Under the pieces are notes generated by a model that ran no database searches, was not told the origin of the DNA, and saw only the letters and a list, made by a program, of their open reading frames with translations. A stretch of 23,917 nucleotides of DNA from UBA2922 sp035352555 (GTDB taxonomy: Bacteria > Bacillota > Clostridia > Oscillospirales > Oscillospiraceae): positions 1 through 23,917 of the forward strand of contig DAOPXW010000031.1 in assembly GCA_035352555.1 (NCBI GenBank), given 5' to 3'. Positions 1 to 5,952 of this stretch are shown piece by piece (the stretch's first letter is position 1; the number at the start of each line of letters is the position of its first letter). The position numbers and the translations under genes were made by a program.

Positions 1-243
1 GAGCGCTCTGGCATACTCGCAGGTATAGTTGGACATATAATATGTCGCTATATCAATGGAGCCGGTGTTGGGCGCTCTCAGACGTACTGAGAAGCAGTTG
101 TCCACGTTGAGCAGTGGTTCGGGAATGTGGAAGCAGGTATAGCCCATGGCAAGTTTGCCATCCTTCTGGGCTTGCTGCACCAACTCATTGTTCGCGCTCT
201 CAAGCAGACCTTCAAAGTAAATCAGATGCTTAAGATCCTTCAA
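1..243 (-). CDS. 2-hydroxyacyl-CoA dehydratase / double-cubane cluster family protein, N-terminal part (partial)
   Basis: Only the first 81 codons lie in the window; the gene runs off the left edge. The start is a TTG at 241-243, preceded by GAGGTG six bases upstream, 16 bases after the stop of the CooC-like gene. The peptide begins (Met)-KDLKHLIYFEGLLESAN and contains LAMGYTCFHIPEPLL, NCFSVRLRAPNTGS and TYYMSNYTCEYARAL. These are typical of the HgdB/BcrB/FldC-like Fe-S subunit family, which includes 2-hydroxyacyl-CoA dehydratases, benzoyl-CoA reductases and the double-cubane cluster proteins. Such proteins bind [4Fe-4S] or double-cubane clusters through cysteines and are normally energised by an ATP-dependent activase. 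The exact substrate cannot be read from this fragment. Cotranscription with a metallochaperone ATPase suggests a cluster that needs assisted maturation. Confidence 0.8.
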   Translation of the reverse strand, partial: MKDLKHLIYFEGLLESANNELVQQAQKDGKLAMGYTCFHIPEPLLNVDNCFSVRLRAPNTGSIDIATYYMSNYTCEYARAL

Positions 244-259
244 ATGTTACACCTCTTCT

Positions 260-1024
260 TCAAAGTATTTCTATTTTCTGGAGTGCTTCCTTGACTCCAT
301 TGAGCATTGGGTTGTCCTCGGGCAGCTTCATCACACTGTTGCCCTTGATGTCGTTGGCCGCGAAGTCGCTGTCAGCCGGGATTTTGGCCAGAATTTCCAC
401 TCCCGGGATCGTGATCATGTCCGCAAGTTCGGGATTGGTCATGCGGTTGATGATCGCGCCGATGCGCTCATACACGATGAGATCACCGGCTACGCCTTTG
501 ATGGTCGTGATAACCTGGGTGCCCTTCTTGGACTGATCCGTAATCAGCAGAAGATGGGTCACCTTTTCCATTACGCGCCGTTGGATCTGTTCGATACCGG
601 CTTCCCCGTCGATCACGACGTAGTCGAAGCTGTTGGCAAGGACGCTGATGACCTCCTTGAGGTAGGAGTTGACCTTGCAGTAGCAGCCCGAGCTTTCCGG
701 CCGGCCGATGGCTAAAAAAGCAAAGCCGGGCATCTCAACCAGCGCATCAAAAATTTTGAACCGCGCTTCACTGAGAAGCTCCAGCGCCTCCCTCGCCTCG
801 CCGTTTTCCACACTGTCCACGACGCTCATTCGGATGTCGTCCAGCGTCAGCTTAACGTCCACGCCAAGAGCTACGGATAGTCCCACAGCAGGGTCCGCGT
901 CGATGGCCAGAATTTTCTTATCGGGATATTTCTCGGTAAGAAGTCTGACAATCATGGCGGAAATCGACGTCTTTCCGACGCCGCCCTTGCCGACCACCGC
1001 AATAATCTTGGCCGTATTATCCAT
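260..1024 (-). CDS. CooC-like MinD/ParA-family metallochaperone ATPase
   Basis: A 254-residue P-loop ATPase of the SIMIBI/MinD group. The deviant Walker A motif GKGGVGKTS lies at residues 12-20, an IDADPAVGL switch motif at about 42-50 and VVIDGEAGIE later. A CxC pair (SGCYCK, C114 and C116) matches the metal-binding and dimer-interface cysteines known in CooC, the nickel-insertion factor for carbon monoxide dehydrogenase. The ATG at 1022-1024 is preferred over an in-frame GTG at 1040-1042, because the AGGGGGGG run just upstream is a good Shine-Dalgarno for the ATG and would fall inside the longer product. It is followed after 16 bases by a 2-hydroxyacyl-CoA dehydratase-family gene, not a CODH gene, so its client here may be that Fe-S protein. 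Family assignment is firm; the metal and client are inference. Confidence 0.85.
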   Translation of the reverse strand: MDNTAKIIAVVGKGGVGKTSISAMIVRLLTEKYPDKKILAIDADPAVGLSVALGVDVKLTLDDIRMSVVDSVENGEAREALELLSEARFKIFDALVEMPGFAFLAIGRPESSGCYCKVNSYLKEVISVLANSFDYVVIDGEAGIEQIQRRVMEKVTHLLLITDQSKKGTQVITTIKGVAGDLIVYERIGAIINRMTNPELADMITIPGVEILAKIPADSDFAANDIKGNSVMKLPEDNPMLNGVKEALQKIEIL

Positions 1025-1055
1025 AGACTGTCCCCCCCTCACGCGCAGCTCACAC

Positions 1056-1073
1056 CGCGGTGTACATACCGCG
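1056..1073. repeat. Inverted repeat in the leader of the CooC-like gene
   Basis: CGCGGT-GTACAT-ACCGCG is a perfect 6-bp inverted repeat with a 6-base spacer. It lies between the predicted promoter and the Shine-Dalgarno of the CooC-like gene. It could be an operator or an RNA hairpin in the leader; nothing in the window identifies a binding protein. Confidence 0.4.
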
Positions 1074-1088
1074 CGCTATTTTGATAAC

Positions 1089-1117
1089 ATCTTAACATAA
1101 TGAGTAATAATATGCAA
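1089..1117 (-). promoter_or_regulatory. Predicted sigma-A promoter of the CooC-like gene
   Basis: On the minus strand, TTGCAT (1112-1117) and TAAGAT (1089-1094) are separated by 17 bases. An overlapping register, TTGTCT/TATGTT, also exists. The leader before the ATG would be about 55-60 bases. The region upstream to 1215 is AT-rich and holds nothing else recognisable. Confidence 0.5.
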
Positions 1118-1215
1118 GACAAACCCCTTCCATTTTATGAAATTTGTTGATATTTACAGGGCTTGCGGCTGCTGAAGCGCAACCAGCTTCCACCGGTCCG
1201 TTTTTCACGGCATGT

Positions 1216-1247
1216 GAAAAAAGCAGCTCCGCCGGAGCGGAGCTGCT
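1216..1247 (-). terminator. Intrinsic terminator of the pgsA-like gene
   Basis: AGCAGCTCCG (1222-1231) and CGGAGCTGCT (1238-1247) form a perfect 10-bp stem. On the minus strand the stem is followed by a run of six T. It lies 14 bases past the stop of the phosphatidyltransferase gene and separates it from the CooC-like unit. Confidence 0.85.
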
Positions 1248-1261
1248 GGATGATTTCCGGG

Positions 1262-1870
1262 TCAGGCTTCCTGTTCTTCCGTGTCCGGGTGGGCGGCGCG
1301 GTATTCTTCAACAAAGCGGTGATAGGAGCCGGCGTACATGATGAAGCAGAAAATGATCATGGCCCCGCACAGGATCATCAGCCCGGTGGACAGCGTCACC
1401 GGTATCTGCGGCCAGACAATGTGCAGCATCATCACGGCGTACAGCAGCGCGGTGCAGACCTTGCCGTACCACTTGGCGCTGTTCACCGTGCCCGTTTTGT
1501 CCAGCACCCGGTAGCCCAGCCAGAACATTGTCAGTTCCTTGACGCAGTGGATGGCCAGCAGAATAAACATATACGGGAACCGCAGTCCCACGCAGAGGAT
1601 CATGGCCGCCTGGGTCACCTTATCCGCAATGGGGTCGATGACCTTGCCGAGATTGGTCACCATATCATATTTCCGGGCGATCCGCCCATCCAGAATATCC
1701 GTCAGCGCCGAGACTGCCAGCGTCACGAAAGACCAGGTCCCATCCCCGCGCACATAGAGGACGATGAACACCGGGATCAGCAGGAAACGGAAATAGCTGA
1801 GAATATTCGGTATAGACCGCGCCTGCGTTTTGGCGTTGCGCAAATACCCTTTCGCCTCGTTAGATGTCAT
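1262..1870 (-). CDS. pgsA: CDP-alcohol phosphatidyltransferase, PgsA-like
   Basis: A 202-residue integral membrane enzyme. The family signature DGx2ARx8Gx3Dx3D is intact: DGRIARKYDM followed by GKVIDPIAD. The conserved N-terminal element SIPNILSYFRFLLIPVF precedes the first membrane segment, and several further hydrophobic helices follow. The family transfers a CDP-diacylglycerol phosphatidyl group to an alcohol. Length and motif fit phosphatidylglycerophosphate synthase, the first committed step to phosphatidylglycerol, but related cardiolipin-synthase-type enzymes share the motif. The ATG at 1868-1870 follows GGAAGGAAGAGG and is preferred over an in-frame GTG 21 bases upstream. The gene appears monocistronic, with its own terminator at 1216-1247. 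The acidic tail DTEEQEA is unremarkable. Confidence 0.8.
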   Translation of the reverse strand: MTSNEAKGYLRNAKTQARSIPNILSYFRFLLIPVFIVLYVRGDGTWSFVTLAVSALTDILDGRIARKYDMVTNLGKVIDPIADKVTQAAMILCVGLRFPYMFILLAIHCVKELTMFWLGYRVLDKTGTVNSAKWYGKVCTALLYAVMMLHIVWPQIPVTLSTGLMILCGAMIIFCFIMYAGSYHRFVEEYRAAHPDTEEQEA

Positions 1871-1940
1871 GCCTCTTCCTTCCCGCCGCACAGCGCTTGT
1901 GCGCGAACGATTCTCCTGACGTTAGTTTATCCCAAATATT

Positions 1941-1970
1941 ATTATATTCAAGATGCACTTTCTTAATTCT
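1941..1970 (-). promoter_or_regulatory. Possible promoter of the pgsA-like gene
   Basis: A TATAAT -10 element (1941-1946 on the minus strand) lies about 70 bases upstream of the start. No good -35 hexamer is seen at 17 bases. Placement rests on the -10 box and the position in an AT-rich gap. Confidence 0.35.
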
Positions 1971-2006
1971 GTCTGAAAAATCACAAAGCACGGGAAATAC
2001 GGGGAA

Positions 2007-2031
2007 AGCAGGGTGCTGCGGGCGCCCTGCT
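2007..2031 (-). terminator. Weak terminator-like hairpin after the flavodoxin-like gene
   Basis: AGCAGGGTGC (2007-2016) pairs with GCGCCCTGCT (2022-2031), with one G-T pair. On the minus strand the T tract after the stem is short (TTTCCCC), so termination may be weak. It lies 13 bases downstream of the stop codon. Confidence 0.5.
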
Positions 2032-2044
2032 CTCCGTTTTCCGA

Positions 2045-2557
2045 TCACTTGCGGCTGTTGTACCAGGAAACGAACTTGCTCACATCCCAGGCGGCGGGTT
2101 CGCCCACGCCGTTTTTGGCCATGTCGTAGGTAGCCTGCTCCTGGGCGCTGCGGCTGGACTTCAGGGCCAGGCCCGCGGCAATCTCCTGGGTCTTTTTCTT
2201 CATGATCAGCTTCAGCGGCAGCGGCAGCTTGTTGAGATTGAACGCGCCCTGGAAATAGAACACGGGCACCTTCTTGAAGGGCAGGAAGTTCTTCTTTCGG
2301 GCGATCCCCTCCAGCGCGGGCATTTCCGGGCCCATGCCAACTTGGCACACAGCCTTGACCCCGCCGTGCAGTCTCGCCTTGTTCAGCCCGACGATCATGC
2401 CGCCGAACAGCCAGCCGACATAGACGATGGACCGTCTGCTCTTCAGCCGTCTGTACTCCTTCAGCGAATAGGCGGGCAGGCCGGTGGCTTCGCTCATCAG
2501 CTGGGCATACTTCTTGCAGGAGCCGGTACAGGAATTATAGACGATGGTGTTAATCAT
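2045..2557 (-). CDS. Flavodoxin-domain-like protein
   Basis: A 170-residue protein. Its N-terminus, MINTIVYNSCTGSCKKYAQL followed by MSEATGLPAYSLKE, has the beta-strand, phosphate-loop and helix pattern of flavodoxin-like (HemG/Flavodoxin_5-type) domains. YVGWLFGGMIVGLNKAR, VKAVCQVGMGPEM and the VPVFYFQGAFN strand follow. The phosphate loop reads SCTGSCKKYA and not the classical T-x-T-G-x-T, so FMN binding is likely but not certain. The C-terminal third is basic and carries no recognised motif. The start is ATG with AAAGGA ten bases upstream. The gene is monocistronic between its own promoter and hairpin. Related genes are usually annotated as flavodoxin-domain proteins of unknown electron partner; no specific reaction is assigned. 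Confidence 0.7.
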   Translation of the reverse strand: MINTIVYNSCTGSCKKYAQLMSEATGLPAYSLKEYRRLKSRRSIVYVGWLFGGMIVGLNKARLHGGVKAVCQVGMGPEMPALEGIARKKNFLPFKKVPVFYFQGAFNLNKLPLPLKLIMKKKTQEIAAGLALKSSRSAQEQATYDMAKNGVGEPAAWDVSKFVSWYNSRK

Positions 2558-2603
2558 GTTAGCGATGTCCTTTCATGTTGTTGGGGATAAAATTGTAAAA
2601 AAT

Positions 2604-2633
2604 ATTATACCTATTTACACCTAAGCTTGTCAA
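2604..2633 (-). promoter_or_regulatory. Strong sigma-A promoter of the flavodoxin-like gene
   Basis: Perfect consensus hexamers on the minus strand: TTGACA (2628-2633) and TATAAT (2604-2609) with an 18-base spacer. The predicted transcript start is about 40 bases before the ATG at 2557. The remaining gap towards glyA (2634-2716) holds a T-rich stretch on the minus strand but no clean hairpin. Confidence 0.85.
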
Positions 2634-2716
2634 ATCAAAAAAAAGCCCCGCCTCCCCAAAAGCGCCAAAAATCGCTTCCCTTTTGCGTCAGAATACACAA
2701 TTCTCTTGGTTTAAGC

Positions 2717-2753
2717 AAAAACACCCGGGCAAGTTGTGAAACTTGTCCGGGTG
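2717..2753 (-). terminator. Intrinsic terminator of glyA
   Basis: CACCCGGGCAAGTT (2722-2735), loop GTGA, and AACTTGTCCGGGTG (2740-2753) form a 14-bp stem with one G-T pair. Five T follow on the minus strand. It begins 13 bases past the glyA stop. Confidence 0.9.
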
Positions 2754-2766
2754 GCTGACCGTTATC

Positions 2767-4011
2767 TTACAGGTCGGGGTACAGAGGATACTTTTCGCAC
2801 AGCGCCAGCACCTGCTCCCTGCAGGCGGGCACGGCGGCCTCGCCCTCGTCCAGCAGCTTCACGATGATACCGCCGACGGCGGTCATATCCGCTTCCGTCA
2901 TGCCGCGGGTGGTGGCGGCGGGAGTGCCGAAGCGCATCCCGCTGGCCAGGCTGGGCTTCTGCGTGTCGTAGGGGATGGTGTTCTTGTTGGCGGTAATGTT
3001 GGCCATATCCAGCAGATTTTGAACTTCCAGCCCGGTCTTGCCGCGGCTCAGCACGTCGGCCAGCATCATGTGGTTGTCCGTGCCGCCGGTGACCAGGCGC
3101 ACGCCGCCGGCGCTCAGCGCGCCGGCCAGAGCTTTGGCGTTTTTAAGGATCTGCTCGTTATAGGCCCTGAATCCCGGCGAGAGAGCCTCCCTGAAGGCGA
3201 CCGCCTTGGCGGCGATGACGTGCTCCAGCGGGCCGCCCTGCGTGCGGGGGAACACGCCGGAATCGATTTTTTTCGCGATCTCCTCGTCGTTGGTGAGAAT
3301 GATGGCGCCCCGGGGGCCGCGCAGGGTCTTGTGGGTGGTGGCGGTGACCACATGGGCGTAGGGCACCGGCGATGGGTGCAGCCCCGTGGCCACCAGACCG
3401 CCGATGTGGGCGATATCCGCCAGAAGGTAGGCGCCGACGGCATCCGCGATCTCGCGCATTTTCTTGAAGTCGATGATACGGGGATAGGCGCTGGCGCCGC
3501 AGATGATGAGCTTTGGCTTGTTCTCCTCCGCCTCGCGCAGTACCGCGTCATAGTCGATGCGCTCGGTCTCGCGGTCCACGCCGTAAAAGGTGCTGTGGTA
3601 GTACCGGCCGGACATGGAGGCCTTGGAGCCATGGGTGAGATGGCCGCCCATGCTCAGATCCATGCCCAGGATGGTGTCGCCCGGGGCCAGCAGCGCCGCG
3701 TACACGGCCATGTTGGCCTGAGAGCCGGAATGGGGCTGCACATTGGCAAATTCGCTGCCGAACAGCTTTTTGACCCTCTCGATGGCCAGATTTTCCACCT
3801 CGTCCACATACTCGCAGCCGCCGTAAAAACGCGCCCCGGGATACCCTTCCGCGTACTTGTTGGTCAGATGGCTGCCCATGGCCTCCATCACGGCACGGCT
3901 GGCAAAATTCTCCGAGGCGATCAGTTCGATATGGCTGCGCTGGCGCTCAAGCTCCCTCATGAAGGGAATGTAAAGCTCGGGGTCCTGCTGTTTCAGTATC
4001 TCATAGCTCAT
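2767..4011 (-). CDS. glyA: Serine hydroxymethyltransferase
   Basis: A 414-residue PLP enzyme interconverting serine plus tetrahydrofolate with glycine plus 5,10-methylene-tetrahydrofolate, the main supply of one-carbon units in the cytoplasm. Diagnostic stretches are IELIASENFAS, NKYAEGYPGARFYGG, NVQPHSGSQAN and VVTATTHKTLRGPRG, which holds the Schiff-base lysine (K228). SGMRFGTPAATTRGM and TGGTDNHMMLADV follow later. Length is normal for the bacterial enzyme. The ATG at 4009-4011 is chosen because GGAGG lies nine bases upstream and the N-terminus (MSYEILKQQDPEL) fits the family; an open frame extends upstream through the promoter and is not translated. The gene is monocistronic with a near-consensus promoter and a strong terminator. 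No glycine or tetrahydrofolate riboswitch is evident in the roughly 45-base leader. Confidence 0.97.
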   Translation of the reverse strand: MSYEILKQQDPELYIPFMRELERQRSHIELIASENFASRAVMEAMGSHLTNKYAEGYPGARFYGGCEYVDEVENLAIERVKKLFGSEFANVQPHSGSQANMAVYAALLAPGDTILGMDLSMGGHLTHGSKASMSGRYYHSTFYGVDRETERIDYDAVLREAEENKPKLIICGASAYPRIIDFKKMREIADAVGAYLLADIAHIGGLVATGLHPSPVPYAHVVTATTHKTLRGPRGAIILTNDEEIAKKIDSGVFPRTQGGPLEHVIAAKAVAFREALSPGFRAYNEQILKNAKALAGALSAGGVRLVTGGTDNHMMLADVLSRGKTGLEVQNLLDMANITANKNTIPYDTQKPSLASGMRFGTPAATTRGMTEADMTAVGGIIVKLLDEGEAAVPACREQVLALCEKYPLYPDL

Positions 4012-4062
4012 TCGCGCGGTCCTCCAATTCATATTTCGGGCGACCCATGCCACATGTTGTAG

Positions 4063-4091
4063 ATTATACAGGGAATTTGTCCGTTCGGCAA
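4063..4091 (-). promoter_or_regulatory. Sigma-A promoter of glyA
   Basis: On the minus strand, TTGCCG (4086-4091) and a perfect TATAAT (4063-4068) are separated by 17 bases. This gives a leader of about 45 bases before the GGAGG-ATG of glyA. Confidence 0.8.
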
Positions 4092-4183
4092 GATATATAG
4101 TACTCAAAAAGCCCCGCTCTCTGTGCCTGTTTTTTCGTCACAGCGCCTAAGATTACCGGGATAATCGGTATATGAAAGTGGCG

Positions 4184-4245
4184 GCGGCCGAAGGCCGCTT
4201 CCCCCTCCTCGCGCCTGGCGCCGACGGGGCGCCCCGAGCTCGGCG
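4184..4245. repeat. GC-rich dyads between the divergent glyA and EEP promoters
   Basis: The 309-base gap 4012-4321 holds two divergent promoters and, between them, a cluster of dyads. They are GCGGCC/GGCCGC at 4184-4198, the palindrome GGGGCGCCCC at 4226-4235 framed by CGCCGA (4219-4224) and TCGGCG (4240-4245), and the palindrome CCGAGCTCGG at 4234-4243. No T tract follows, so these are not clear terminators. They may be structural or protein-binding. No convincing small gene lies in the gap. Confidence 0.4.
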
Positions 4246-4265
4246 TCTGCCTGTTCAAGTTTCAG

Positions 4266-4294
4266 TTGAAGCCCTCCCGTTCCTGTGGTAAAAT
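4266..4294 (+). promoter_or_regulatory. Sigma-A promoter of the EEP-family gene
   Basis: TTGAAG (4266-4271), a 17-base spacer and TAAAAT (4289-4294). The start codon follows at 4322 after GGAGGGG. Confidence 0.75.
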
Positions 4295-4321
4295 ACTGTC
4301 ATTGGAAATGGAGGGGTTTTT

Positions 4322-5389
4322 ATGGTCAGAAAGATTTTCAGGATTATCGGCATCCTTCTGCTGGCGGTGATCGTCCTGGTGGGCGCACTGCTGCTGTGGC
4401 TGACGCTGACGGAGTACAAACCCGCCGCGACGGAGGATGTGACACCGACCGCCGGCACCGCGAGCTCCGCCGCCCCCGCCGCGGGCGACAGCGTCTCCAT
4501 CCTGTCGTGGAACATCGGCTACGCGGGTCTGGGCAAAGGCTCCGACTTCTTCATGGACGGCGGCAAGAATTCCCGATCCGCCGACAGGGATACGGTGAAC
4601 GCCTACCTTTCCGGCATCGCCGGTACAATCAAAACCGTGGACCCGGATGTGACCCTGCTGCAGGAGGTGGATGAAAACTCCACCCGCACCTACCACATCA
4701 ACGAGCGCGACACGCTGTCCGCCGGCGCCAACAGCACCTACGCGCTGAACTACTCCTGCAAATTTGTCCCCTATCCCCTGCCGCCCATCGGCACCGTGAA
4801 CAGCGGTCTGCTGACCATGACCGGCTATTCCATCGAAAGCGCGCAGCGCGTGGCGCTGCCCTGCCCGTTCAACTGGCCGCTGCGCATCGCCAATCTCAAG
4901 CGCTGCCTGCTGGTTAACTACATCCCGCTGGCGAATTCCGACAAATATCTTGTCATGGTGGATCTGCATCTGGAGGCTTACGACAGCGGCGAGGGCAAGA
5001 TCGCCCAGACCAAGATGCTCAACGAGTTCATCCAGAGCGAATACGAGAAGGGCAACTACGTCATCGCCGGCGGCGACTTCAACCAGGAATTCCCCGGCGC
5101 ACTGGATGCCTATCCCAACAACCACCCCGATCTGTGGAGCCCCGGCACACTGGACGCCGGCACCCTGCCGGACGGCTGGCATTTTGCCTGCGACCTGTCC
5201 GTGCCGTCCTGCCGGCTGGACAATCAGCCCTACAATGCCGCTGATACCGCGAACACCCAGCACTACGTCATCGACGGGTTCATCCTCTCCCCCAACGTGG
5301 AGCTGGAGACCGTCAACACGCTGGACGAGGGCTTCACCAATTCCGACCACAACCCCGTGCTGCTGAAAGTCACGCTGAAAGCGGGATAA
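4322..5389 (+). CDS. Membrane-anchored endonuclease/exonuclease/phosphatase (EEP) family protein
   Basis: A 355-residue protein. It has an N-terminal transmembrane anchor (about residues 5-29) and a short Ala/Thr/Pro-rich linker, so the catalytic domain should face outside the membrane. The EEP (DNase I-like) active-site motifs are complete: SWNIGY (N64), LLQEVDEN (E115), VDLHLEAYDSG (H216), GGDFNQ (D252, N254) and SDHNPVLL (D342, H343). The family uses Mg2+ to hydrolyse phosphodiesters or phosphate esters in nucleic acids, phosphoinositides, sphingomyelin and similar substrates. The sequence does not say which one; an envelope or extracellular phosphodiester is likely from location. The start is supported by GGAGGGG five bases upstream. 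It is a single-gene unit with its own promoter and downstream hairpins. Confidence 0.85.
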   Translation: MVRKIFRIIGILLLAVIVLVGALLLWLTLTEYKPAATEDVTPTAGTASSAAPAAGDSVSILSWNIGYAGLGKGSDFFMDGGKNSRSADRDTVNAYLSGIAGTIKTVDPDVTLLQEVDENSTRTYHINERDTLSAGANSTYALNYSCKFVPYPLPPIGTVNSGLLTMTGYSIESAQRVALPCPFNWPLRIANLKRCLLVNYIPLANSDKYLVMVDLHLEAYDSGEGKIAQTKMLNEFIQSEYEKGNYVIAGGDFNQEFPGALDAYPNNHPDLWSPGTLDAGTLPDGWHFACDLSVPSCRLDNQPYNAADTANTQHYVIDGFILSPNVELETVNTLDEGFTNSDHNPVLLKVTLKAG

Positions 5390-5402
5390 GGTTCGCAGCG
5401 AA

Positions 5403-5478
5403 GGGCGATTGGGGAATCGCCCTTGCGTCTGCGCGGTACCCGGGAACGGGCAAGTCCGTTCCCGGCATGGCGTTTTTT
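5403..5478 (+). terminator. Two hairpins after the EEP gene
   Basis: GGGCGATT (5403-5410) pairs with AATCGCCC (5415-5422), followed by few T. A second stem, CGGGAACGG (5441-5449) with CCGTTCCCG (5456-5464), is followed after eight bases by six T. Together with the strong dyad at 5492-5530 they end the EEP transcript. Confidence 0.55.
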
Positions 5479-5491
5479 GTCTGCACAACAT

Positions 5492-5530
5492 AAAAACCGG
5501 GCGGAATTTCGAAAATTCCGCCCGGTTTTT
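5492..5530. terminator. Perfect bidirectional terminator between convergent units
   Basis: AAAAACCGGGCGGAATTT (5492-5509) and its exact reverse complement (5513-5530) enclose a 3-base loop. An A tract and a T tract flank the GC core, so it works as an intrinsic terminator on both strands: for the EEP gene (plus) and the mrp-nifX pair (minus). Confidence 0.95.
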
Positions 5531-5532
5531 AT

Positions 5533-5952
5533 TTATTCCTCGTGGCAGCCGCACCCGCAGGAGCCGTGGTCGTGGTCTTCCCCGCCGCAACAGGAACCCT
5601 CCGCTCCGCAGCAACCGCCGCCGCAGCTGCCGCAGCCGCCCTCGGCCGTGATGCTGTCCAGCCCGCCGGCCACCAGCACGTCCGCCGCGACATCGGCCTC
5701 GCCCTGAAAAAGATCATGGACGCTGATGCCGTAGCCCTCGAGACCCTTGCGGCTCTCCCCGCTCACATCACAGCAGACCACGGCTCTCACACCCAGGCCC
5801 GCCAGCACTTCCACCGCGTCATGGGTGATCTCCACCAGCTTTTTCATGACGACTTCCTTCCCTTCCTCGTCCGTGTAGTACACGGCGAAAAGCGTGCAGG
5901 AATCAAAATCTTCATGGATGGCGCCATCCTGATAAGGTACGGCAATTTTCAT
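5533..5952 (-). CDS. NifX/NifB-type cluster-binding protein with Cys/His-rich tail
   Basis: A 139-residue protein. Residues about 1-100 form the dinitrogenase Fe-Mo-cofactor biosynthesis domain (NifX/NafY/NifB C-terminal fold): MKIAVPYQDGAIHEDFDSC, VEVLAGLGVRAVVCCDVSG and ADVLVAGGLD. Known members bind or carry Fe-S or Mo-Fe-S precursors. The final 35 residues are unusual, with nine Cys and three His in the patterns CGSC, GGGCC, SCC, DHDHGSC and CGCGCH, which look like a metal-binding tail. The start ATG has AAGGAG upstream and overlaps the mrp stop by four bases (ATGA), so the two are translationally coupled. No nif structural genes are in the window, so the role is probably general Fe-S or metal trafficking with Mrp. 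Confidence 0.85.
   Translation of the reverse strand: MKIAVPYQDGAIHEDFDSCTLFAVYYTDEEGKEVVMKKLVEITHDAVEVLAGLGVRAVVCCDVSGESRKGLEGYGISVHDLFQGEADVAADVLVAGGLDSITAEGGCGSCGGGCCGAEGSCCGGEDHDHGSCGCGCHEE

Noticed and set aside
1163..1966. Plus-strand open frame over the pgsA-like gene
   Set aside because: Opposite a gene with an intact catalytic motif; no supporting features.
2743..4062. Long plus-strand open frame opposite glyA
   Set aside because: It is antisense to a clear SHMT gene; high GC removes stop codons in shadow frames. The product is low-complexity with His/Gly/Ala bias and has no recognisable domain or Shine-Dalgarno.
4012..4091. Glycine or tetrahydrofolate riboswitch before glyA
   Set aside because: The predicted leader is only about 45 bases and lacks the required conserved helices.
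4064..4258. Small minus-strand open frame upstream of glyA
   Set aside because: It overlaps the glyA promoter and the GC-rich dyads, has no Shine-Dalgarno, and its product resembles nothing known.
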